13,526 bases of DNA. Source: an uncultured Treponema sp. (lineage in GTDB: Bacteria > Spirochaetota > Spirochaetia > Treponematales > Treponemataceae). This document shows, one piece after another, positions 7,501 to 13,526 of this stretch. Within the stretch, counting starts at the first letter, position 1; every line of letters starts with the position of its first letter. The position numbers and the translations under genes are program-made. The notes under the pieces are model-generated. The model did no database searches, had not been told where the DNA came from, and saw nothing but the letters and a program-made list of their open reading frames with translations. The stretch spans positions 1 to 13,526 of the forward strand of contig CALHVG010000067.1 of assembly GCA_938039145.1 (NCBI GenBank), in the 5' to 3' direction.

Positions 7501-10500
7501 TTTACGTCAGTCTTGTACGTAACCGACTTTACCTTGAACGGCTTGTTTTTAACCTGAACGTCTACAGTTTTGCTGAAGGCGTTCATCTGCAGATCCTTCA
7601 TGCTAAATGTAAGCACTCTTTCGCCATCAGTCACTAGGGAAGAATTAAGGCTTCCTGAAAATCTGTAATAATTTCCCTGCAGTGCTATTATGCTCAAGCT
7701 GGAAGTATCCATGGATTCTCCGGCTATTTTCACGGCAATGGAAGTGATATCCACGCCGGAATCGTCGTCCCTGAAAAATCCCTGCACGGAATAATGAGAG
7801 GCGCCAACGTTGAACACATTTACGTCCTGTTTGTAAAGAACGCAAAGCCCCTTCTCGTCCGTTACCGAACCGTCTATGGTCATTGTTTTTCCCGAATTGC
7901 TTACGCTTGTTATCTTGTAGCCTTTGTCGCCGTAGAAAATCAAAAGACCGACCTTCGCGTTTTTGTGCAACGCATAGCCCGACGTATGGTCGATGTCCGT
8001 TACCGTATTGCCGGAGAACTTTGCGTATCCCGACCACAAAGGAAGACCGAAATCGCCTTTAGGGCTTACGTTGTCGCAATGCAGGTAGACTTCCCTGGAA
8101 GTCGTGTAATGGAACTGAGAGCCGTCCTGAACCGTTATGGTAAGATTTACATCCTTCAGGGAATTTGTTTTGCTCTTTATAAGAAGAGCGTTGTCTTTAA
8201 TCTTATAGTTCTTGAATCCCGTTGAACCTGCGCTATGTGTGTTGTCAACCTCAAAATAGGTTTCAAAATTATTTCCGGTAATCTGACCTCCGGAAGTTTT
8301 CCATTCAAGCACGCCGCCTGGAACACAATTTCCCCTAAGTCGAATCATCTGGATTCCGGACTCGTCGTAGAGTCTTGCGGTGATATATTTGGAATCTCCC
8401 GAAACGTAATCGCCATACCTATATTCTTCGCCGGAAATCTTTATCTCGTCTATCTTAGGAACAGCGGAATCAAGAGTAACCGACACAGGTTCGCTCCAAG
8501 AGCCGTACACCCCGTTGGAGTTCTTCGCCCTGACACGAATCGAAACCTCAGCCTTTGAGCCGGTGTTTATAAAATTTTCCGCCTCTATTTTTGTGTTCCA
8601 ACCTATAGTTCCGTCAACAAGATGCACCACCCAGTCGGAACCGGTTTTTCCGCTCCATTGCACGCTATCTTTACTGCTCCAACTGCGGGCGAACCAATCA
8701 TCATTGCTTTCCGAAGCGTTTTTTGAGTTTCCGGTAATCTGAATTTCTACGGAAGCCACCTTTACACCAAGATTCGAGTTCTTTATGTCCGCAGAACCTA
8801 CAATTTGGACTGTTCCGCCCATAGTCTCTCCGTGGGAAGGTGAACTTACCCTTGCACTCGCCTTGTCGCCCGACGGGTCAATCTTTATGTTGAATGTCTT
8901 GGTCGCAGTGTTTTTTGCCTTGTCTCCCACGCTTACGGAAATAGGAACCGTCCATATATCCGTGCTGTCTTTAGTTCCATATGCTGTTGTCGCAAATTCG
9001 CTTATGTTGGAAAAATCAATGCTCCAGCCGTAAGAAGTTTTTTCGACAGTAACTCCGCTCAACGTGCTAAGATTTTTATTTGCCGTTCCAATCTTGAAAA
9101 CGGCAGAATCTTTGTTTATTCCGGAAGTGTCGTCGTTGAACGTTCCTATCAAAAGCGACTTACCCGTAAAGTTTTGAGATAAAGTTGACTCATCCATTCC
9201 TATTGCAGGAGGAACTGTGTCCTTTACGAACCGGAAAGAGGTCGAATCATCTCCGGTTTCGTTAGAAACTTTTATAGAAATATAGTTTTCGCCTTCGGGA
9301 AAAAGACTGAATTGGGTAAGATTAAACGTGAACTGTCCCTCAGGATTATCCGAATCAAAAATCACGTGATCCTTTTTAAGTTCTTCATGGTTAGGCACGC
9401 TTGAATCGGTATATTCACGAAACCAAACCGCCTTTTTAAGATTCGATACAGGAGAAGCCACTCTGAACGAAACGTGCGGATGCTCCTTGCAGAATTGGGC
9501 ATCATTTTTCAGAGGATCTACGGAAACCCTCGGAGCTGACTGAAGGGACTTTACTTCAAAAAGATAATAGTATGTTGTTGACGCAGAGCCGAAATTTCCA
9601 AGACTGTCCGCAGCTATGAACTCATGCCCAGGAAGATTTGAAGAATCTTTTCCTTCCACAACAATCCGTTTCCAGCCCGAAGTAACACCCGTCGCCTTTA
9701 GAGGAATTGAAAGGGTGTAGTTTTCACCCGTCTTGCTTGAAACAAAATTTGCACTGGAAGGAGGAGGATTTGCATAATCGTACACAACAGTTCTGTTACA
9801 TTTTTCAAGATCTTTGAAATCTTCCTTATCGTTTCCACTTTTCAAAGAATAAAATATTACTTTTATATCCTTGTGAGTAGCGTTCATTAACGGGGTTGAA
9901 TCCTTGTTTGGCTTTAGGTCGATGGAAATACTATCCGTTGTGTATTTGACCATATTTGCCCAATCCAATTGGTCGTATTCAACAGGAGTTATGATGCTGG
10001 ACGAAAACGCAGGAGAAACTCTAGGGTCAAGAGAAAAGATAAATCGATAATTTCCTCCCTTTTTATGTTCCTTAAGATTTTCAAGCGCGTTTTTTGCATC
10101 AGGATCAAGCCCTCCAAAGGAAATCATGTTGTGAATTCTTCTGAGTGAACATTTCTCAAGAATGGAATCAACGTCGCTTCGCAGAAAAAACTCTGAAGTT
10201 CTGTTTCCGTGTGTGGAAGAAAAATCATTTTCACCATCGTATACACGTGCGGCATCCTCAAGAATTATGGTCGCTTTAAGTTTTCCATCCGCCTGGAAAG
10301 CCAGCATCTCATCCGTATAAAGAAAATCCGCTCCCCCATCATTTTTATATGGAAAGGAAACGTCAATGTTAAATCCAGGATTTGCACGCACAAAAGAGTT
10401 TTTTCCGTCTATAGAAACCTCTATCTTGTCGATGTTGTGGGTGTCCGCAGCCTGTCCAAGGACTTTAAAAACAGCACCGTATTTATCAAAATCATTCTCA

Positions 10501-10940
10501 GGGTCGCCGGCCTTAATGATTCCGGAAGGACGGTTCACTACGAACAAAGGCGGAGTGTTGTCTATCTCAAAAAGGGTTTCAGCCGCAACAGCCATGTCGG
10601 TGTTGTCGGTGGCTATTACAGCAACAGAATACTTCCCGTCCTTTAGAGAAGCCTTAGGAATTTTTACGCTCCATTCCGGTTTTACTTCAATATCGAATAC
10701 TCTGACGTTAGAAGAATCTTCAGTATCCGTGAAGACTGCCTTTATGTTTTTTATGTAACCGTCATCCTTTGCGCTTCCCCGAAGAACAAAATCTTCCCGA
10801 ATCACGGCGGCTTTTGGAGGGTAGTCAACAATTACTTCCGGCGGAAGAAAGTTCGGCTTTGATCCCAAACCAATCTCACAAGAAATGACAAGCATCAAAG
10901 ATACAAGACAACAAGAAAATAGAAATACCCTTTTTAACAT
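4587..10940 (-). CDS. Giant surface lipoprotein with Ig-like domains and C-terminal propeller-like repeats
   Basis: The 2117-residue product starts with a lipoprotein signal peptide: basic K3 R4, a hydrophobic core, then lipobox V18-I19-S20-C21, so C21 should be lipidated and the rest exported. The start is firm: AGGAGG (10946-10951) lies five bases before the ATG. Beta-rich, Ig-like or cadherin-like segments are suggested by recurring 'PP..v..P..g....v.G.a.D...i..v.v.idg' patterns at roughly 33-128, 130-253, 577-687, 696-825, 828-956 and 1288-1420. Between about 960 and 1285 are further beta-strand-like stretches that could not be assigned. The C-terminus carries repeated strands of the type 'G.v.iaYyD...k.lry.y': around 1813-1830, 1916-1933, 1966-1982, 2012-2031 and 2095-2110, which resemble blades of a beta-propeller such as BNR/sialidase-like folds. 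No catalytic motif was recognised. Many cysteines occur, unusual for an exported protein. A role in adhesion or binding of glycans is an inference. It is a single-gene unit with a long leader. Confidence 0.9.
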   Translation of the reverse strand: MLKRVFLFSCCLVSLMLVISCEIGLGSKPNFLPPEVIVDYPPKAAVIREDFVLRGSAKDDGYIKNIKAVFTDTEDSSNVRVFDIEVKPEWSVKIPKASLKDGKYSVAVIATDNTDMAVAAETLFEIDNTPPLFVVNRPSGIIKAGDPENDFDKYGAVFKVLGQAADTHNIDKIEVSIDGKNSFVRANPGFNIDVSFPYKNDGGADFLYTDEMLAFQADGKLKATIILEDAARVYDGENDFSSTHGNRTSEFFLRSDVDSILEKCSLRRIHNMISFGGLDPDAKNALENLKEHKKGGNYRFIFSLDPRVSPAFSSSIITPVEYDQLDWANMVKYTTDSISIDLKPNKDSTPLMNATHKDIKVIFYSLKSGNDKEDFKDLEKCNRTVVYDYANPPPSSANFVSSKTGENYTLSIPLKATGVTSGWKRIVVEGKDSSNLPGHEFIAADSLGNFGSASTTYYYLFEVKSLQSAPRVSVDPLKNDAQFCKEHPHVSFRVASPVSNLKKAVWFREYTDSSVPNHEELKKDHVIFDSDNPEGQFTFNLTQFSLFPEGENYISIKVSNETGDDSTSFRFVKDTVPPAIGMDESTLSQNFTGKSLLIGTFNDDTSGINKDSAVFKIGTANKNLSTLSGVTVEKTSYGWSIDFSNISEFATTAYGTKDSTDIWTVPISVSVGDKAKNTATKTFNIKIDPSGDKASARVSSPSHGETMGGTVQIVGSADIKNSNLGVKVASVEIQITGNSKNASESNDDWFARSWSSKDSVQWSGKTGSDWVVHLVDGTIGWNTKIEAENFINTGSKAEVSIRVRAKNSNGVYGSWSEPVSVTLDSAVPKIDEIKISGEEYRYGDYVSGDSKYITARLYDESGIQMIRLRGNCVPGGVLEWKTSGGQITGNNFETYFEVDNTHSAGSTGFKNYKIKDNALLIKSKTNSLKDVNLTITVQDGSQFHYTTSREVYLHCDNVSPKGDFGLPLWSGYAKFSGNTVTDIDHTSGYALHKNAKVGLLIFYGDKGYKITSVSNSGKTMTIDGSVTDEKGLCVLYKQDVNVFNVGASHYSVQGFFRDDDSGVDITSIAVKIAGESMDTSSLSIIALQGNYYRFSGSLNSSLVTDGERVLTFSMKDLQMNAFSKTVDVQVKNKPFKVKSVTYKTDVNLDGSVQNKPAIGLVEEVSSEKFVYDENDNEHHCNIRKLSDEKFTFVSKNYSSLTLSFEPSGTGPADNGYALSCGGTVLSLGTDFAVSSDKSTLTFTEAGLGKMKNKNLLTIKVTQKDRNVPSNWYTQVTVPVQVAIADEANPTASILPLYWNNKDDNSLFNNSKDSGHVEIKSSDVTELSGKVIVSGSAWDDKQLKELEISAAGTTFTASYTASTGNWAISSSPAAVGKTLSVATKYQNTSGHYVDWSLEWDTEQGECSLSKNISIRAIDHENNKSEPNTPLPSSSTVFSEPPEAVVEQTVERPSDNSFKISKLLFVGQLVCFTKTDALTDTAYYARISKVQSVESGNYTYEVKRTRPLSTDSGIPRDCTTCKIYESKKKINTNIKFAVVPYITEVTVAESNNITGLSLRTLNGHYPCRTDKKLSVKGFNIKNDSNTVSRLCDTEAGTATSPEVSKTAELGTGVKSGYLVTWQDGFSSKNNTNNNQKLYNKGEKTCINNMSSPSDDFYMDVWEVSPDNKAIRPADGKLSEVTMRVSPINGMLGFSFNNGTALYSMPKPGYTTRAVEKNWDSFKHGSFVFNENGTPYGVASGIDKNTNQNPPVASYFSYYSESVTDADLSQAGQNYGHLTTDGRYHIESTGVKASNGSNVLVDTDRILSPSLAPINGEVCLAYYDSISKQIRFRSPSQMIIYYGHSSEPTPRRLDTGKIEKDEGKTCPRFSVFAGKNVTYTAEGTGGVKVTREGSLPGGSSPRESGSYLCIATEGGSSKKVHIAWYDETNDKLYYAYTEDGTSSNPTWVRSNSELDSGGKYCQIVFDGTYVHVAYQGSDNHLRYVKISNGTPSTPLVIDNYNINGSGISIDVDEAGKPVIGYYASWQRQARLAYKTGSGDDDWEITVVPSAHGVPEDRINACSKYCSKAMKDTLSVGGLSSGYGAPPFGYTAYYPNKHGKPCMGYAVTVGSSTQIEISQMR

Positions 10941-11192
10941 AAAAGCCTCCTACAAAAGCTGCCGCATACGGCTCAGCATTCACCAAATATTTTTGCAATC
11001 AAGTGAATATACACGATGCCGCTAAAAAGGTGCTAGATGCCCTGCTCAGGACAATCCATCATCCTAAATCAATTCCGCACCTCTAACCGGAACAGATTCA
11101 GGCACATGATTAGCGTGTATTTTTGAATCTTAATTTAGGTTTCGCAAAAAAGCGCAAAAACCCAATATTAGTAAAACAAAAATACATAAAAT
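10941..11192 (-). promoter_or_regulatory. Long 5' leader of the lipoprotein mRNA with three possible hairpins
   Basis: If transcription starts from the promoter at 11199-11227, the leader is about 250 nt. Three hairpins can be drawn: GGTTTCGC with GCG...AAACC (11138-11162); TTCCG/CGGAA (11073-11077/11088-11092), extended by AATC/GATT across a 2x2 internal loop (11067-11098); and GCTGCCG with CGGC..AGC (10958-10977), seven pairs with a CATA loop and a two-base bulge. On the minus strand the last one is followed by TTTTGT and then the AGGAGG site (10951-10946). This could allow control of translation or termination, but no known riboswitch was recognised. Confidence 0.4.
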
Positions 11193-11198
11193 CGTGTT

Positions 11199-11227
11199 AT
11201 TATGTTTTAAATTTGAGAATAAGTCAA
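11199..11227 (-). promoter_or_regulatory. Strong sigma70-type promoter for the lipoprotein gene
   Basis: On the minus strand TTGACT (11227-11222) and CATAAT (11204-11199) each match the consensus at five of six positions and are exactly 17 bases apart, with A/T-rich sequence between. It is the best-matching promoter in the window. The predicted start near 11192 lies about 250 nt upstream of the lipoprotein ATG, and no other gene lies between. Confidence 0.65.
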
Positions 11228-11292
11228 CGGGGAAAAATCGGACGGTTCAGGGCGAACGAGCGGCGGGAAAAACGAGTCTTGTAGACTTTCAT
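11224..11292 (-). CDS. Possible 22-residue basic peptide, weakly supported
   Basis: An ATG at 11292 is preceded four bases upstream by GGAGG and opens a 22-codon frame ending in TGA at 11226-11224. The peptide starts MKVYKTRFSRRS and contains about seven basic and no acidic residues. The start region lies in a strong hairpin (11258-11308) that would hide the Shine-Dalgarno, and the stop overlaps the -35 box of the lipoprotein promoter. It sits about 70 bp after the acyl-CoA ligase stop and could be translated from that mRNA. It may equally be a chance frame created by the inverted repeat. Confidence 0.2.
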   Translation of the reverse strand: MKVYKTRFSRRSFALNRPIFPR

Positions 11293-11308
11293 TTTTCCTC
11301 CGCCGCTC
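11258..11308. other. GC-rich hairpin downstream of the acyl-CoA ligase gene
   Basis: GAGCGGCGG (11258-11266) pairs with CCGCCGCTC (11300-11308), followed inward by GAAAAA (11267-11272) with TTTTTC (11292-11297) across a two-base bulge, and GTCT/AGAC (11276-11279/11283-11286) at the tip. It begins about 53 bp after the ligase stop codon. It has no T-run on the minus strand, so it is not a canonical terminator, but it is the only strong structure where the ligase transcript would be expected to end. Confidence 0.6.
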
Positions 11309-11360
11309 TTACGCCATATACGATATTTATAAAAATTAGAAAACTCGATACTCGGATTAT

Positions 11361-13103
11361 CTATTTTTTGTAGTTTCGTTTTACTTTTAATGTAGTTGTC
11401 ATCTCAAGAGGTTTTTCAAGAACTTCGATTCTTGTAATCCTCTGGTAAGGCTGCAGACGTTTATTAACCTTTTCCACAACAGCCTGAATTTCGACCTTTA
11501 CCATGTTTTTGGAAAGCATTCCGGTATCCTCTCTGGAAATGTTCAGCCGTTTGAAAAGTTCGTCGCTTGGATAGATCAGAGCCTCAAGTTCCTCGGATTC
11601 TGTTTTCTTGTCCGCTATGTAGCCTTGGACGGTAATCTGCTGGATGTCGCCTTCCAGCTGGAACGAATCTTCAATCTCTTCAGGATACACGTTTTTTCCG
11701 CCTTCAGTTACTATCATATTTTTGCTGCGCCCCGAAAGCATGAGGTAGTTTTCCTTGTCAAGCCAGCCGAGGTCTCCCGTCTTGAACCAGCCGTCCTCGG
11801 TGAAAACCTTTGCGGTCTCTTCGGGCATTTTGTAATACCCTTGCATGACCATCGACCCCTTGACGAATATTTCCCCTATTCCATCCTGATTCGGCTCGTC
11901 GATTTTCATTTCCATGTAGTCCACAAAATATCGACCGACGCTTTCTATCTTGAAATGCTCAACGGGATTCAAGGCGATTATCGGGGAAGTCTCCGTAAGC
12001 CCGTACCCTTGGACAAAATCTATTCCCATCTGGTTGTAGAATTTGAAAACGCTTTTTGCAAGAGGTCCGCCGCCGCAGATTGCGATTCGTATCGTTCCTA
12101 TGCTTGCCTTGTCAAGTATTGATTTGAAAAGACCTTTGAATGGACTCACGCCGAACGCCTTTTTGAAAAAATACGAGAAATTCATAAGAAATCTCAAAAT
12201 TCCGTAGACAATAGGACCTTTTGCCTTCATCCCCCTGATGATTCCGGCTGCCAGCTTGTTGAACAGCATGGGAACACCAAGGAGCATAGTTATTTTTCCT
12301 TCCTTCAGTTCCTTCATCATTTTTGTGACAGCCATGCTTCTTGCAAACACGATTTCTGCACCAACAGAAATCGCCTCAAGGAATACGGCAAGCATCGTGT
12401 ACGCATGATGAATCGGAAGCAGGGCGTAAAAAACGTCCGTAGGAAGAATTTGCATATGAGTTTGCGCTATGTAGGTGTCGCTAACAAGATTCCTGTGGGA
12501 AAGCATAACGCCCTTTGGAATGCCTGTCGTTCCGCTGGTAAAAAGGATTGCGGCTGTCTCGTCAATATCACAAGATTCGATTTTTTGGGTCGGTTGCGAA
12601 GGAAAATTAAAAACGTATTTTTCCCCCTGTTTGGGATTTAGAGAATATACAGCGTACGGAGTATTTTTTTCTGCAAAATAGGAATATTTTTCATCGTCCA
12701 CAAAGAAAAATTTAGGTTCAGCCCTTTCAAGAAGATTATCCAGTTCTTCAAAATGCAAGGCAAAATCGAGAGGACATACCGTAGCGCCTGCATAAAGAGA
12801 AGCGATGTAAACCATAGCCCACTCCGGAGAGTTCTTTCCGGAAACGGCAATTCTGTCTCCGTGCCGCACACCGTTAGCACTAAGCCAAGAGGCTATATTA
12901 AGCACGCTTTCCAAAGCCTGTCTGTAAGTCCAACTTCTCTTTGCGCCGTTCTCGCCTTCAAAATCCGTGAAGCACGGTCTATCGGGAAAGCGTTTTACAG
13001 TGATATTGAACATTTCAGGAACTGTAGGCCAGTCGCCGTTAAAATCCTTTCCCTTGAAAGCATTCAAAAACGAAATCGAATCATAGGGCTTATATTTTGC
13101 CAT
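11361..13103 (-). CDS. Long-chain fatty acid--CoA ligase (AMP-binding enzyme)
   Basis: Member of the ANL adenylating superfamily; it probably activates a fatty acid with ATP to acyl-AMP and then acyl-CoA, at the membrane or in the cytoplasm. The 580-residue product shows the family motifs in order: the P-loop-like LFTSGTTGIPKG (188-198), GYGLTETSP (366-374), KTGDLG (441-446) and GRSKNMIVTEGGKNVYPEEIE (residues 458-478, shown in part by GRSKN and YPEEIE). The C-terminal catalytic lysine region reads TTLKVKR (570-576) rather than the common PTGKI.R form; K573 is the likely catalytic lysine. The length suits bacterial FadD-like enzymes. The frame is open 11 codons further upstream, but the ATG at 13103 is chosen because GGAGA lies seven bases before it. 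The substrate chain length is inferred only from overall similarity; an acyl-ACP synthetase is an alternative. No other lipid gene is adjacent. Confidence 0.93.
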   Translation of the reverse strand: MAKYKPYDSISFLNAFKGKDFNGDWPTVPEMFNITVKRFPDRPCFTDFEGENGAKRSWTYRQALESVLNIASWLSANGVRHGDRIAVSGKNSPEWAMVYIASLYAGATVCPLDFALHFEELDNLLERAEPKFFFVDDEKYSYFAEKNTPYAVYSLNPKQGEKYVFNFPSQPTQKIESCDIDETAAILFTSGTTGIPKGVMLSHRNLVSDTYIAQTHMQILPTDVFYALLPIHHAYTMLAVFLEAISVGAEIVFARSMAVTKMMKELKEGKITMLLGVPMLFNKLAAGIIRGMKAKGPIVYGILRFLMNFSYFFKKAFGVSPFKGLFKSILDKASIGTIRIAICGGGPLAKSVFKFYNQMGIDFVQGYGLTETSPIIALNPVEHFKIESVGRYFVDYMEMKIDEPNQDGIGEIFVKGSMVMQGYYKMPEETAKVFTEDGWFKTGDLGWLDKENYLMLSGRSKNMIVTEGGKNVYPEEIEDSFQLEGDIQQITVQGYIADKKTESEELEALIYPSDELFKRLNISREDTGMLSKNMVKVEIQAVVEKVNKRLQPYQRITRIEVLEKPLEMTTTLKVKRNYKK

Positions 13104-13110
13104 TTTTGTA

Positions 13111-13115
13111 TCTCC
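13111..13115 (-). promoter_or_regulatory. Ribosome binding site fixing the acyl-CoA ligase start
   Basis: GGAGA on the minus strand lies seven bases before the ATG at 13103. An upstream in-frame start at 13136 has no comparable site and adds residues unlike the conserved N-terminus, so 13103 is preferred. Confidence 0.75.
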
Positions 13116-13158
13116 ATAATCAAAACAGTAAAGCAATTATATCACCTAAAAAACGATA

Positions 13159-13164
13159 ATTATA
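13159..13164 (-). promoter_or_regulatory. -10 box candidate for the acyl-CoA ligase gene
   Basis: A perfect TATAAT is read on the minus strand at 13164-13159, about 55 bp upstream of the start codon. No good -35 is found 16-18 bases further upstream (the sequence there is around AGTTCT), so the promoter is only moderately supported or may need an activator. Confidence 0.4.
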
Positions 13165-13380
13165 GTCTTTTTTTCATTTGCAGAACTGAGCGGCGTTTTT
13201 TATTATGAAAATACAATATAAAAAACGGAAACTCATGCTACAAAACAAAAAGAAAAATGAAAAAAAAATACAGAAAACGGCGAATTTTCAGGACTTCATT
13301 TTTACCTGAAATCTGCGGATTTTTACATATTTTAGACTTTTATTGCAGCGCTATCGTATCGTTGTTGCGCAGTTAATTTA

Positions 13381-13416
13381 AAAACTTCAGAAAACAAAAG
13401 TTCTTCTGAAGTTTTT
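13381..13416. terminator. Terminator, probably bidirectional, for a gene beyond the right edge
   Basis: AAAACTTCAGAA (13381-13392) pairs perfectly with TTCTGAAGTTTT (13404-13415), a 12-bp stem with an 11-nt loop. Ts close the plus-strand side (13412-13416), and T-rich sequence also follows on the minus strand. No plus-strand gene precedes it, so its likely client is a minus-strand gene entering from beyond the right edge. Confidence 0.75.
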
Positions 13417-13526
13417 ATAATTTTTTACATTATTATTAAATAAAACTATAAAATGATAAAAATCCTCTTTTTTAGATAACAACCGGAATATAAGCAAAAA
13501 TTACTTTTCCGTAGATTTTTATTTTA

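Larger units (their letters stand above)
13104..13526. other. AT-rich spacer upstream of the acyl-CoA ligase gene
   Basis: Besides the RBS and -10 candidate of the ligase gene and the terminator at 13381-13416, this stretch shows only small inverted repeats: TTTCAGG/CCTGAAA (13286-13292/13305-13311) and AAATC/GATTT (13309-13313/13318-13322, followed by Ts on the plus strand). No frame with a believable start and Shine-Dalgarno was found on either strand. The sequence from 13417 to the end is nearly all A and T, with nothing recognisable. Confidence 0.6.

Noticed and set aside
11258..11308. Standard rho-independent terminator of the acyl-CoA ligase gene
   Set aside because: The stem is strong, but no T-run follows it on the minus strand.
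13104..13136. Acyl-CoA ligase starting at 13136
   Set aside because: That start has no comparable ribosome binding site, while GGAGA precedes the ATG at 13103 by seven bases.

Overview
The window looks like chromosomal DNA of a spirochaete, most likely a host- or gut-associated Treponema. This is inferred from the style of the proteins (a GluRS with a long insertion, a very large lipoprotein with a relaxed lipobox, a long-chain acyl-CoA ligase of the type common in this group) and from AT-rich spacers around moderately GC-balanced genes. The genus is an inference; no rRNA or other taxonomic marker is present.

Layout from left to right. (1) At the left edge, the first codons of a minus-strand gene with a strong Shine-Dalgarno leave the window. 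(2) Divergent from it, gltX (280-1857, +) has a good promoter, weak RBS and clear terminator. (3) An 877-bp convergent spacer holds a 50-bp tandem repeat array made of ~25-bp half-units, a degenerate 23-bp tail, and a compact inverted-repeat element with a perfect 12-bp hairpin abutting a perfect 10-bp stem. (4) malQ (2735-4330, -) is a complete GH77 4-alpha-glucanotransferase. It has its own terminator and a promoter so close to the ATG that the mRNA may be leaderless. (5) Two hairpins with T-runs separate malQ from the gene before it. (6) A 2117-residue lipoprotein gene (4587-10940, -) fills almost half the window; it has several Ig-like domains and a C-terminal run of propeller-like repeats. 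A strong sigma70-type promoter lies about 260 bp upstream of its start codon, so it has a long leader with several possible hairpins. (7) A GC-rich hairpin overlapping a tiny ORF lies between that promoter and the next gene. (8) A long-chain acyl-CoA synthetase-like AMP-binding enzyme (11361-13103, -) follows. (9) An AT-rich right-hand spacer contains a terminator.

The genes do not form one pathway. Each complete gene appears to be its own transcription unit: translation (gltX), maltodextrin/glycogen use (malQ), cell-surface function (lipoprotein) and fatty-acid activation (acyl-CoA ligase). The parts least explained by ordinary annotation are the tandem-repeat/inverted-repeat spacer at 2031-2482, the leader and promoter region upstream of the giant lipoprotein, and the lipoprotein itself. 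No mobile-element gene, tRNA, rRNA or CRISPR array was found.
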